Assembly: GCF_905171765.1 (NCBI RefSeq)
Contig: NC_053390.1
Span: 513,839,565 to 513,903,564, forward strand
DNA length: 64,000 bases
Source: Bufo bufo
Taxonomy: Eukaryota; Chordata; Amphibia; Anura; Bufonidae
Direction of reading: 5' to 3'
Position numbers and translations under genes: made by a program. Positions 1 through 10,663 of the stretch are shown here, one piece after another. The notes under the pieces were generated by a model. That model saw only the letters and a list, made by a program, of their open reading frames with translations. It was not told the DNA's origin and made no database searches. How positions within the stretch are numbered: position 1 is the stretch's first letter; each line of letters opens with the position of its first letter.

Positions 1-136
1 AAAGAGGCCTAAAACATTATGGTTGAGGGACTGCTGGTAAGCTGACCCTCTAAACATTATATGCGAGGGCCTGCAGGTGAGCTGTCCCTCTAAAAGATTG
101 TAGGTGAGGGCCTGCTGGTGAGCTGACCCTCTAAAA
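1..136. repeat. 34-bp minisatellite, left arm of hAT-1
   Basis: About four tandem units containing GGGCCTGCTGGTGAGCTGAC followed by CCTCTAAAA. The same monomer forms the 18360-18985 array inside hAT-B, so this is the internal end of the left arm of the related element hAT-1. The array runs off the window start and is broken at 137 by another insertion. Confidence 0.85.
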
Positions 137-415
137 CAGCGATTTTTAACCTAGGGGTCGCGACCCCTTTGGGGGTCGATCGGCCCTTTCCGGGGGGTCG
201 CCTGAGGCTTCCTTTTGTGGGTCGCCCGCACAACGGCAGTGGCCCCTTATCCTCGCGCACAGGAAGTGATGTCCTATCACTGCCTGTGCTTGAAGGAGCC
301 TGACGTCTGGACGGGTAAGTCGGGCCGCCTGTCTGCTGAGGTGCGAGTTTTTTCGTTAATGACACCGCCGCTGAGCACCACTGCCACCAATGATTTAATT
401 GAGCCTGGCTGAGCC
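137..415. mobile_element. hAT-Charlie-like terminal fragment
   Basis: The segment opens with CAGCGATTTTTAACC, then GGGGTCGCGACCCC, TTTGGGGGTCGAT and GGGGTCGCCTGAGG. This is the order of motifs in the terminal repeat of Charlie-type hAT elements such as mammalian URR1 (remembered, not searched). It sits in the 34-bp minisatellite of hAT-1; the eight bases before it, CTCTAAAA, could be the target duplication. I find no matching right terminus before hAT-1 sequence resumes near 1113, so only one end is supported. Confidence 0.6.
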
Positions 416-419
416 TGGC

Positions 420-1105
420 TAATTTTATTTTAATTATTTGGCTGAGCAAGGCTTAATTTATTTGGGGGGACATGAAGCACCGCTGATTTATTTATTTGGG
501 GGACCCTGAGCACTTCTGATTTATTTATTTGGGGGACTCTGAGCACCATTGATTTATTTATTTGGGGGGGGGGGGGGGACCTGAAGCACCGCTGATTTAT
601 TTATTTGGGGGACCCTGAGCACTTCTGATTTATTTATTTGGGGGACCCTGAGCACCATTGATTTATTTATTTGGGAGAAACCTGATGCACCACTGATTTA
701 TTTATTTGGGGGTACCCTGAGCACCGTTGATTTATTTATTTGGGGGAGACCTGAAGCCCCGCTGATTTATTTATTTGGGGGACCCTGAGCACTTCTGATT
801 TATTTATTTGGGGGACCCTGAGCACCATTGATTTATTTATTTGGGGGAAACCTGATGCACCACTGATTTATTTATTTGGGGGTACCCTGAGCACCGCTGA
901 TTTATTTATTTGGGGGAGACCTGAAGCCCCGCTGATTTATTTATTTGGGGGACCCTGAGCACTTCTGATTTATTTATTTGGGGGGGACTTGAAGCACCAC
1001 TGATTTATTTATTTGAGGGGTACCATGAGCACCACATATTTTTTTTTTGGGGGGGGTACTGTGAGCACCACTGAGTTATTTATTTGAGGGGTACTGTGCG
1101 CACCA
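420..1105. repeat. 34-bp minisatellite with 170-bp higher-order period
   Basis: About twenty units of the form TGATTTATTTATTTGGGGG + ACCCTGAGCACC. Variant units recur in a fixed order: the variant with CTGAAGC(A/C)CCGCTG begins at 581, 751 and 921, giving an exact 170-bp higher-order repeat of five monomers. A poly-G expansion lies near 565-578. Comparison with hAT-B shows the array is extra to hAT-1, so it came with or after the Charlie-like fragment. Confidence 0.85.
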
Positions 1106-1263
1106 CATCAGTGTGTGACTAATAAGCATGTTGATATGATGGAAGAGGAGGAGGACGAGAAAAGGAAGATTGTACCATATACCTTTTTTTGTGGTGTAAG
1201 GGGTGCATGGGAATACAGTGTATTCAGTACATTATAATAAACACATTTAAAGTGCCTTTATGT

Positions 1264-4200
1264 TCAGCCGCTTACCTCTGGTGGAGTAGAGAAGTCAGGG
1301 GCAATCCAGGCCTTGTTCATTTTGATAAGAGTAAACCTGTCAGCATTTTCAGTTGACAGGTGGATGCGCTTATCAGTTATTATGCCCCCAGCAGCACTAA
1401 ATACCTGCTCTGACAAAATGCTGGCGGCAGGGCAGGCCAGCACCTCCAAGACGTAGAGCGCCAGTTCGTGCCACGTCTCCATCTTGGACTCCCGGTAGTT
1501 GTAAGGCACTGAGGGATCATTCAGGACGCTGACACGGTCTGCTATGTACTCCTTCACCATCCAAATTTTCCCCTCCTTGTCACACTAGGCCACGCAACAG
1601 GGTGAGGGTGCTGGCGGGGTGTCATGAAACTGTCCCAGACTTTGGAGTGTATTGCCCTGCCTCTGTTGGAACTGCTATGTGTTCCCCTCATCTCCCCTCC
1701 TCGGTTGCCCAAAGAACTACGTACTCTGCCACCAGTGTTGTCAGCTGGAAATTTTTGAAGCTATTTTTCCACAAGGACCTTCTGGTATTGCAACATTTTG
1801 CTCGTCCTCTCCTCCAAAGGAATGAGAGATGAGAAGTTCTTTTTGTAGCGGGGGTCGAGAAGGGTCAACAACCAATAATCGGTGTTGTCCAAAATGCGTA
1901 AAATGCATGGGTCACGGGAAAGGGAGCCTACTATAAAATCAGCCATGCGTGCCAGAGTCCCAACAGGCAAGACTTCGCTGTCATCATCAGAAGGATGACT
2001 CTCATCTACTCCTCCTCCTCTTCTGCCCATACACGCTAAACAGTTGGAATTAAACTTTAATGGTATCTACCCTTTGTAGTGGAGGCAACCGTCTTCTGCT
2101 CCTTCTCCTCATTCATCCAATTTGCCCTGAGAAGACGAACTGAGGGTGGTATGGCTATCACCCTGTGTTATGTCTTCCCCCATTTCAACCTCTTCCACAT
2201 GCAAAGCGTCTGCCTTAATTGTGAGCAGTGAGCGTTTGAGTAGACACAAAAGTCGGATGGTGACACTGATAATAGCGTTATCGCCACTAACCATCTGTGT
2301 TGATTCCTCAAAGTTTCTTAAAACCTCACAGAGGTCAGACATAAATGCCCACTCCTCGCTTGTGAATAACGAAGATATTGCAGCTGGTATTACACTACTG
2401 CCCTCTGCTGCTCACAAAGCCTGGCAAACATGTGGAATGTCGAGTTCCAGCGCGTGCTCACGTCGCACAACAGTCGGTGAGCTGGCAATTGTAAGCGATG
2501 CTGCAGCGTTGACAGACCGGCGGAAGCTGTCGATGACTTGCGGAAATGGCCACACACGTGAGGCACCTTCACCAGTAGCTCAGGCAAATTGGGCTAAGTT
2601 TTGAGAAACCGATGAACCACTAAGTTGAACACGTGGGCTAGGCATGGAATGTGTGTGAGCTTGCCTAGCTCCAATGCCGCCACTACGTTACAGCCATTAT
2701 CAGACACAACCATGCCTGATTGTAGGTTGAGTGTTGAGAGCCACAGCTCAGTCTGGTCTCTTATCCCCTGCCATAGCTCTGCGGCAGTGTGCTGTTTGTC
2801 ACCTAAGCAGATCAAGTTAAGCACGGCCCCACTGCAGTGCTACACTGCTTCCAGCTACCGACTGATGACTGACCGGTGCTGCACATGGATAAATCGGCGG
2901 TGGATGTGGAGGAGGAGGCAGAGGAGGAGAAGTGGGGTTTGGAGCCACTAATGTAGGTGGTGGCGGAAACCCTGATCGACATAGGGCCCGCAATCCTTGG
3001 CGTCGGTAGCACCTGTTTCATCCCAGGGTATGACTCGCTCCAAGCCTCCACAACGTTCACCCAGTGTGCCGTCAGGAAAATGTAGCGTAACTGCCCAAAA
3101 GCACTTGTCCCTGTGTCAATGGTTAAGTGGACCTTCCCAGTAGCTGTGTTGGTCAGGGCACGGGTGATGTTACGGGACACATGCTGGTGAAAGGCGGGCA
3201 CAGCACACCGTGAAAAATAGTGGTGGCTGTGGACTGCGTAACGAGGGACGGCCGCCGAAATCAGGCTGCGGAAGGCCTCATATTCCACAAGCCTAAATGG
3301 CAACATTTCCAGGGCCATTAATTTGGAAAGTTTCACATTTAGTACTATGGCCTGTGGGTGGGTGGCTGGGTATTTGCGCTTGCATTCAAATGCCTGGGGT
3401 AAGGACATTTGTACGATGCGCTGGGACACGGAAGTGGATGTGGCCGCTGATGGTGCTTGCGAAGGTCCAGGTGCAGGGCGGGAGGCATCCAGGCCTGTGC
3501 CTTTGACAGGGGATTGACCAGCGCGTAACACAGGGGAAGAGGAGGCAGTGGTGTGACCCACAGACACAGATTGTGGACCCAGTTATTCGGCCCACCTATT
3601 ATGGTAATTTGATGCCATGTGGCGGATCATGCTAGTGGTGGTGAGGTTTCTAGCGTTCATGCCCCTGCTCATTTTTGTATGGCACAGGTTTCAAATTACA
3701 ATTCTTTTGTCGTCCGCCTCTTTCATCAAAAAAGCGCCAGACTGCGAAACATCTACCCCTTGGCAAGGGAGATTTCCCCAAGGGTGTGCTCCTGGGAACA
3801 GTTGCGGCCCTGTTTGGTGTGGCCCGCCTTCTCCTTTTTGCCACCCCACTGCCTCTTCCAGCCTGTTGTGGTGCTGCGGATCCCCCCCCTCTGTACTGCT
3901 GTCCTCGCTTGGCTTGCCACCTTCCCAGGTTGGGTCAGTGACTTCATCGTCCACCACCTCCTCTTCCACTTCCTCACTCTGCTCATTCTCCTGACTTGTT
4001 GACCTAACAACAACCTCAGTTATTGACAACTGTGTCTCATCCTCATCATCAACCTCTTGAGACACTAATTGCCGTTGACTTATTGGCAACTGTGCCACCT
4101 CATGAAACACCGTCATCTTCTTGTGACTGTAGATGCTCAAGAGTTTGAGAATCTGGGCACAAGATCTCATGTCCCTCTTCAAGCCGGCTTGTAGTAAGGC

Positions 4201-4425
4201 CCAAATGAATAAATGGCGCTGAAAGAGCTCCTCGGAATATCCGAGTGTGGGATCACTTGTTTGGAAAGACTCTCCATGATGGTAGAAAAGGAGGATCAGG
4301 GTAAGGATTGTGTTGACCAGACTCTTGGCTACTGAGACTTGACTTGGTGGAAGACAGGGTGCTTATCCGACTAGAAGCATTATCTGCTGCAATCCAACCG
4401 ACAACCTGGTCGCACTGGTCTTCGA
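1264..4425 (-). pseudogene. hAT (ZBED-type) transposase, decayed
   Basis: Relic of a BED-finger hAT transposase, the enzyme that cuts and pastes its own element. Reading leftwards: acidic N-terminal region with QSEEVEEEVVDDEVTDPTW (about 4180-3950); a BED finger broken near 3700 by a short insertion that shifts frame; first catalytic Asp in HLTIDT (residue 151 of the 3567-2812 frame) followed by YIFLTAHWV; second Asp in VVSDNGCNVVAAL (2824-2594 frame); RWNSTFHM; DPRYK; and the C-terminal dimerisation block LACPAASILSEQVFSAAGG with TDKRIHLSTENADR (1560-1264). At least six frames are needed to read it, so it is inactive. The start equivalent to MSDQYDQ in hAT-B is mutated here. Its value is as the full-length reference for hAT-B. 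Confidence 0.85.
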
Positions 4426-4684
4426 AAGTGGTGTCCTGCGCCGACCTGCAAACTGGGACATGAAACTAGGTTTTGTGGATGATTGTTTTTCTTGTGCTCT
4501 GGCAGCAGGCACAGTTTCAACGCGCCCAGGGCCACGGCCTCTGCGTGCACCATCAACATCATGGCCACTTCCCTATCCCTTTCTGCTCGCCTTCTTCATA
4601 TTAAATGTTATATATGCTTGAAAGTATGTCACACGTACAGTAGCGTAGGATTTGTAAGTGTATGCGCAAAAAAAATTAAAAAGG

Positions 4685-5045
4685 TATTTGGGATGTTGAA
4701 ACTTCGCATAGGAGTTATACCTCAGATAATGTTGCTGATGTCAGCAGCGGCTAATAATAAATTACAGGGAATGTCACAGCTTTTTAGGATGTGGAAACAT
4801 TACACAGGAGAAATACCGCAGATAATGTCGCTGATGTCACCAGTGGCTAATAAAAAATTACAGGGAATGTCACAGGTATTTGGGATGTGGAAACATTACA
4901 TAAGAGATGTACCCCAGCTAATGTCACTGTCCGCAGCGGACACCGTCTATGGAAAAAGTACACTGGATATCACAGATATTTTTGGGATTTGCGCACGTTA
5001 CACACGAGATGTAGCGCAGATAATGTCGCTGTCTGCAGCGGCCTA
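4685..5045. repeat. 96-bp minisatellite, right arm of hAT-1
   Basis: Four units starting with GGATGT(T/G)GAAAC-like sequence near 4691, 4787, 4883 and 4984 (spacing 96, 96, 101), each followed by CAGATAATGTCGCTG. The 187-residue frame through it on the plus strand has a repeat-derived composition and is not a gene. The corresponding array in hAT-B is 24120-24825. Confidence 0.8.
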
Positions 5046-5256
5046 ACTATTGCACGCTTTTTTGTGCAGGTTGCGCTAAAAATATATATTGCTGCTGCCG
5101 CACACAACACTAGTCCTTAAAAGGACTTTTGGGTCTCTGACAAGTTTTTCAACTTAAAAAATATATATATAATTTCACTCCCTACACCATCTTTCCCTTC
5201 TTCAGCACAGCTCTCCCTGACTAACACTGAGCCGAACACGTGTCATCGGGTGATGA

Positions 5257-5444
5257 CAGTAAACCTGCAGGTAAGTACTGCCCTCACTGTAATGCCAGTA
5301 GCCATGTTGGTTGCTGCCATTACAGTGATAGGCTGGCTGGAACGCACCCAATGATGCGTTCCAGCCAGCCTATCACTGTAATGCCAGTAACCAACATGGC
5401 TACTGGCATTACAGTGAGGGCAGTACTTACCTGCAGGTTTACTG
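5257..5444. repeat. 188-bp near-perfect hairpin at the right end of hAT-1
   Basis: Two 90-base arms, CAGTAAACCTGCAGG... and its complement, around an 8-base loop (CCCAATGA). I count two mismatches between arms. It lies about 150 bases inside the right terminus, where transposase-binding or subterminal structures would be expected. hAT-B keeps only the inner part at 25190-25232. Confidence 0.9.
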
Positions 5445-5591
5445 GCTGCGTAGCAGCCAACAAACGTGCGGGGAGGAGACTTGAGCATTGCGCTCGAGTA
5501 CATGTGGTATTCGGCCGAATACCGCCATGTGCTGAGCATCTAGATGCTCGAGCCGAACTGGTGTTCGGCCGAGCATGCTCGATTAACACTA

Positions 5592-6791
5592 ATAAGGATT
5601 ACTCATGGTTCTCTCCATGAGCTGTATATTTTCAGCTATGGACAGGATCATCGCTCCTCTGGGGAGATTAAGATATTCCTGTGCAGGATCCCATGACTGA
5701 CACATAAAATTCACTCCATGCACAGAGTACTAATATGGCCACAGCCTACAGCTGACCATACAAATTAAATGTAATTTATCCGAAACTTACGATTTTGGTG
5801 GGATCAGCTGACCTTCTGTGTGTGGGAGCTTCATGACTCTGCCCTGGCATATGGGCTATTAGATTTCAATATGTAATTTTCTCTTTTTCTCTGCAGTCAG
5901 AGAAGTCTGGCGGTGGCTTTCGCTCTCTACCTTTTCATAACACACTACTACTCGAACGAGCTGACCAAACATATTTAATGGGGGAGAGATAGTTGTTGGC
6001 CGAATGAACGTTTGGTCAATAGTTATCTGGTGTATGGCTGGTTTAAGACTTTTTTTTTGTGAATAGTGATGATAGGGACGATAATGGTTTTGGCATATAC
6101 CATTCAACACTAAATAAAGTACTTAAAATACTCACAGCCCTGCAGGCAAATGGCAAAGTATCTGGCAATGGATCGGATAGATTAACATAAAATACTAGTA
6201 TCAAAGAAAAGAGTACAGTTTGGACATAGAGAGGTTTGTAGAAAGGTTATATTGACTTATTGCATTGTATATTCAATTCACAAAAATATCCTTTTATTAA
6301 AAGGCAATGAAAAAGTGAGTTAGGTAAAGTGAGGTAAATATAGGAGATTTATGTAATTCCCCTGCCTCACCGATCCCGGTGGAATGTCTGCCAAACTGCC
6401 TATTGAATACACCATTATCTGGCTATACAGATTGTAAACTAAAGACACTTTCTCTTTGTACCTCGTAAAAGTAAATATTTTAAGATAAGATTTTATTTGG
6501 GTCTATTATATAGTGCTGACAGACTCCCTCATAAAGTCTGCTTCTTGACATGTTTATACATACATGCTACAGAAGCTCTAACAGGCACATTTACATGTCT
6601 TACATGGTGCCGGGCAAAATATATGTCAGATCGAGCCCATCTGTCCTTGGATATATATATTGGCTGCTATGTTCGCTTACTACCTCATGGTTTGAAATGG
6701 CTAAGGTTTAACATCACCACTATATGAATAACATATACACAATGAACAGACACAGAGGAGAGGGGGGAGGCAGCGGATAAAAACAGAATAG
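5592..6791. other. No recognisable gene or element
   Basis: AT-rich sequence to the right of hAT-1. Short frames on both strands have no recognisable motifs. It ends at AAAAACAGAATAG (6779-6791), a 13-base sequence repeated at 8350-8362 on the far side of the large palindrome. Confidence 0.6.
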
Positions 6792-8349
6792 AAATGCAAT
6801 TAAGGTATGGTGGCTCACTCTGTACACAGCTGTGGAAGTGGGTGCTGCTAAGTCTGCTATGACTCACCCAGTCATAAAGGGGATTTAAGGTATATGTAGG
6901 TAGAAAGACTGAGCACTCTCCAGCTGGACCAAGTGAAGACCAAGAACAAATATATATAATATAAGAATAATTTATTAGTGGAAAATTGATAAATAGCCCT
7001 GAACTTATAGCAATAAAATATCAAATACAATGCTAATATAAAATGATGTAGTACCCAAATAGCGAATTAGAATGTAATAATAACACCTGCATAAATACAA
7101 TAATATAACATAGACAATGCTAAAAAGAGATAAAAAAGGGCAACTATGGTAATATAAATGGTATAAAAGACAACATAAAATGTAGAAGTGGTTTATATAT
7201 TCGATATGTATTCAGTATATATTCGATGAACCACTACACAGTCCAGTGAAGAAATATGCCAGGTATAATGTCCGATGATAAAAGCGGATAAATGTCCCTG
7301 TATTTAAAGAGATAGATTCGCTTGTATAGGAACAAATCAACGTACAGTCTAGTAATAGGAATGCACCTGTTATATGCCGTCTGTTGTGAGTATAACCGTG
7401 GCATCCCACGAGGCTCACTGAATCAGATTAGGCAATACCTGGGTCTAGTCGCTTGCTCAAGGTGGTCATGTAGCTCTCAGCATGAGAGATCTCTTGGTAG
7501 CTTTTCACCGATCTTGCAAGCCTGGACCTAGTTGGTAATTATCAAGGCGTCTTACTTTGTTCGTATTTGCACGGTGTCACTGTTCCGGCAAAGTTAGGAT
7601 CCAATTGTCGGGATGTTAGGGTCTCATAAATGTTCATCAGCTGGATCCTAACTTTGCCGGAACAGTGACACCGTGCAAATACGAACAAAGTAAGACGCCT
7701 TGATAATTACCAACTAGGTCCAGGCTTGCAAGATCGGTGAAAAGCTACCAAGAGATCTCTCATGCTGAGAGCTACATGACCACCGTGAGCAAGCGACTAG
7801 ACCCAGGTATTGCCTAATCTGATTCAGTGAGCCTCGTGGGACGCCACGGTTATACTCACAACAGACGGCATATAACAGGTGCATTCCTATTACTAGACTG
7901 TACGTTGATTTGTTCCTATACAAGCGAATCAATCTCTTTAAATACAGGGACATTTATCCGCTTTTATCATCGGACATTATACCTGGCATATTTCTTCACT
8001 GGACTGTGTAGTGGTTCATCGAATATATACTGAATACATATCGAATATATAAACCACTTCTACATTTTATGTTGTCTTTTATACCATTTATATTACCATA
8101 GTTGCCCTTTTTTATCTCTTTTTAGCATTGTCTATGTTATATTATTGTATTTATGCAGGTGTTATTATTACATTCTAATTCGCTATTTGGGTACTACATC
8201 ATTTTATATTAGCATTGTATTTGATATTTTATTGCTATAAGTTCAGGGCTATTTATCAATTTTCCACTAATAAATTATTCTTATATTATATATATTTGTT
8301 CTTGGTCTTCACTTGGTCCAGCTGGAGAGTGCTCAGTCTTTCTACTTAC
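6792..8349. mobile_element. Putative inserted unit carrying a giant palindrome
   Basis: The segment is bounded by the direct repeat AAAAACAGAATAG at 6779-6791 and 8350-8362, which would be a 13-bp target duplication if this is one insertion. It holds about 108 unpaired bases on the left and then the palindrome 6900-8345. A long, AT-rich target duplication would suit target-primed retrotransposition, but I recognise no coding sequence. Element class unknown. Confidence 0.45.
6900..8345. repeat. 1446-bp palindrome, 704-bp arms, 38-bp loop
   Basis: Left arm 6900-7603 is the reverse complement of right arm 7642-8345. Outer and inner pairing positions both sum to 15245, so there is no net indel across 704 bases. 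By eye I find only three differences (near 7324, 7402 and 7456), about 99.6% identity. The loop is 7604-7641. The same 68-residue frame appears in each arm, minus 7418-7212 and plus 7827-8033, as a consequence of symmetry; I see no sign that it is coding. A transcript would fold into a very long duplex. Confidence 0.95.
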
Positions 8350-8836
8350 AAAAACAGAATAGGACTAGTAACTATATTGGTATTGATTCTGGCTTATTGG
8401 CTAAAAAGATATCTAGCTGTTTGGTTTATTTTGCAGTCACAATAGGATTTAAAGCTCTGTAGCACAAAAAGATGATCTAGCAAGTGAAATACTGTGCAAA
8501 CCAATGGGAAATTTGTAACATTCTGTTAAGCTAGGTTGACACCATATTGGATGATTTTGAGTTTCAAATAACCCTGCCTAATGTAAACCCCTAAACATAT
8601 AGAACTGTATACCACCGCTAAAATTAATTCTTAAGCCCAATGTATAGATACATGCAAATATTACCTGCTCACAAAGCGACAGACAGCAGCAAGGCACTAC
8701 AAGATGAGTGATACGGGGGCCCGTGCAGTGACAAGAAGGTGGATTGTAGATAGAACAAAGTCCAGCTCTCAAGTGGTAAAGGTGCTCTGACCAGCTCTGC
8801 ATGGATCCGAGCTGTGTTCACACCCAACGTAGATGC

Positions 8837-9034
8837 AGCAAAAAAGTCCAAATGGATCCAGCGAGTAAAATCAATGATTCTTTATTTCTTCATTTTAATT
8901 TTTTTTATAAACAAGTAATCATTCTGCGTAAAAATCTTTTTTATGCAGGAGGATTACTTGTTTATACATTTTTTAAATGAAGAAATAAAGAATCATTGAT
9001 TTTACTCGCTGGATCCATTTGGACTTTTTTTGCT
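8837..9034. repeat. 198-bp inverted repeat
   Basis: AGCAAAAAAGTCCAAATGG near 8837 pairs with CCATTTGGACTTTTTTTGCT ending at 9034. Pairing continues inward through GGATCCAGCGAGTAAAATC and TTCTTTATTTCTTC to an AT-rich loop near 8935-8945. One A/T run differs by a base. Likely a foldback repeat of unknown class. Confidence 0.8.
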
Positions 9035-9221
9035 ACAAGGGGGTGGGTCCCTGATGAAACATGATATTGGCTGCCCTGCCTCTGGACATAGAAGTCATCT
9101 CAGCCACCTTATGCATCTTTAATAATAAGGTGGGTAGTTTGTTAAATAATTTACCCATTTATTTATGTGGGTAGTGTAAACTTCATGACACCTGGCCCTG
9201 ACTTCTCCTAGTCTTGCTCCC

Positions 9222-9323
9222 TTGCCATGCGCTTCAGTACCCAGCGCAGGTGCAGTACAGGACAGGCTCCCCTGCAGTTCTCCCCTGTACTGCGTCTGCA
9301 CCAGGTACTGAAGCGCATGGCAA
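9222..9323. repeat. Hairpin with 20-bp perfect stem
   Basis: TTGCCATGCGCTTCAGTACC (9222-9241) is exactly complementary to 9304-9323. The stem encloses a second GC-rich inverted repeat around CAGTACAGG/CCTGTACTG. It probably belongs to a palindromic MITE whose outer ends I cannot place. Confidence 0.75.
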
Positions 9324-9324
9324 A

Positions 9325-10342
9325 GGCATAGGATTATGAGAAGTCACGGAAAGGCATGATGACATTTACACTGCCTGGCCCCGTCAAAGTGCAGGGAGAG
9401 TGGCAGCAGCAAGGAGAACAGAGCCTCTAGGAGTAACGGCAATGCCCCATTGCTTCTAGAAGCTCATTTGCATATATTAAAAGTTCAGTTTTCTCTACTA
9501 TCTTCTGCTGACCTAGGTTCATGTCACCAGTCAGCCTGTTTCACTGGTGACAGAAGCACTTTAAGACCTATCCTAAAATCCCCAAAATATATCATAACCC
9601 ATAAGAGCCACCAATCTAATCAAAAATATTAGATTCCAAATCATGGACAGTTTTTCAGACAGCCTTAATAGAAACCAATATAGTTTCTAAGTGGATATAA
9701 CACTAACCTAGCTTAACCTCATCAGAAAATTTGTACTCTTATTACAGCGCCTGAATCAATCACTCAATTTATTATGTTACATGCCAAAATATATGTGCAG
9801 TTTATGTAGAGGCAGAACATAACTTTTTTTTTTGCAAATCAGCAGAAAATTGTAAATCCAAACATCCATACATGACCACAACTGATCTGCCTATATATGT
9901 AAGATTATAAGCACACGATTAACGGTACTAAGAGTAACATAACATTTAGAACACATTGAATTAGGTAGCATTCAAGAAAACTGCCCAACTTGAGTCTAGA
10001 GAAGGTCCCACTGTGCACTTGGAATTATACCACCCTCTTACACCAAACATTACACAGTGGTCATTGGAATTTAACCCTGACATCCAATGGAGGTGCCATC
10101 TTGACTAAGGATCCTCTTAGATGGGCCAATATATCATGTCAGTTGGTGCTCATTTTAAGTGCCTCATATTGTGGGCCGCACATCCCCTGTTAAAACTGGG
10201 ACATATGCTGTTGACCAGCAAGCATCTTTTTGCTCACTTAATATATGATAAACAAGCATTTGCCTGTTTGTTGACTGCTGCCATAGTTATAAAGGGCACT
10301 GGTTGGGAACAGTCATTGATCATTGGGCTATGAGAAGTACTC
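9325..10342. other. No gene; repeat remnants
   Basis: Contains a stretch with CTCATTTGCATATATTAAAAG (9460-9481) and hairpin-like CACCAGTCAGCCTGTTTCACTGGTG near 9525-9550 resembling a common amphibian MITE. No coding motif seen. Confidence 0.5.
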
Positions 10343-10586
10343 TAAGGCTGTGTTCCCATCTACATCATGGTTTTCAGTATCTACATCACAGAATCTACAT
10401 CACAGTGCCCATGCCAGATACCACAGATGCCTGGTGAGCCCCATAGACCTCTACTGGATTCTGATCAGGTGTCTATCATTTTGACAAGAAAAATAGCTGT
10501 GAATGGGGCACTGTTCTGTCAAATATGACAGAATGATCTGTGAATATGTGAGAAGAGTCTAAAACTCAGATGGGAACACAGCCTAA
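10343..10586. mobile_element. 238-bp MITE with TAA target duplication (Harbinger-like)
   Basis: Terminal repeats GGCTGTGTTCCCATCT (from 10346) and AGATGGGAACACAGCC (to 10583) are exact complements and are flanked on both sides by TAA (10343-10345, 10584-10586). A three-base TAA duplication and GGC termini suit PIF/Harbinger-type nonautonomous elements; the class is inferred. Confidence 0.75.
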
Positions 10587-10638
10587 TATAGCATGAAATG
10601 ATACTTGAGCTTGAGGGACTTTTCTTTTACTTACTATG

Positions 10639-10663
10639 TTATATATATATATATATATATATA
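10639..10663. repeat. (TA)n microsatellite
   Basis: About twelve TA dinucleotides. Confidence 0.95.

Larger units (their letters stand above)
1..5591 (-). mobile_element. hAT-1: large ZBED-type hAT transposon, left end outside the window
   Basis: A hAT-superfamily DNA transposon with its transposase on the minus strand. The right terminus reads GAGCATGCTCGATTAACACTA, ending at 5591; its reverse complement (TAGTGTTAATCGAGC) matches the ends of hAT-B at 17489 and 25337. From right to left it contains a 188-bp hairpin, a 96-bp minisatellite, the transposase relic, an inserted Charlie-like fragment with its own array, and the 34-bp minisatellite. The left terminus lies before base 1, so the target duplication cannot be checked. 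It shares arrays and coding sequence with hAT-B and serves as its less-rearranged comparator, since it lacks the LTR and the large internal deletion. Confidence 0.8.

Noticed and set aside
4483..5046. 187-codon plus-strand frame
   Set aside because: It runs through a 96-bp minisatellite, antisense to the hAT-1 transposase end; periodic residues come from the repeat.
5257..5444. Rho-independent terminator or microRNA precursor
   Set aside because: The hairpin is in the subterminal region of a DNA transposon, with no T-run, and is far longer than a typical animal pre-miRNA.
7212..8033. Paired 68-69-codon frames in both palindrome arms
   Set aside because: Identity follows from the palindrome; no start context, motif or homologue recognised.
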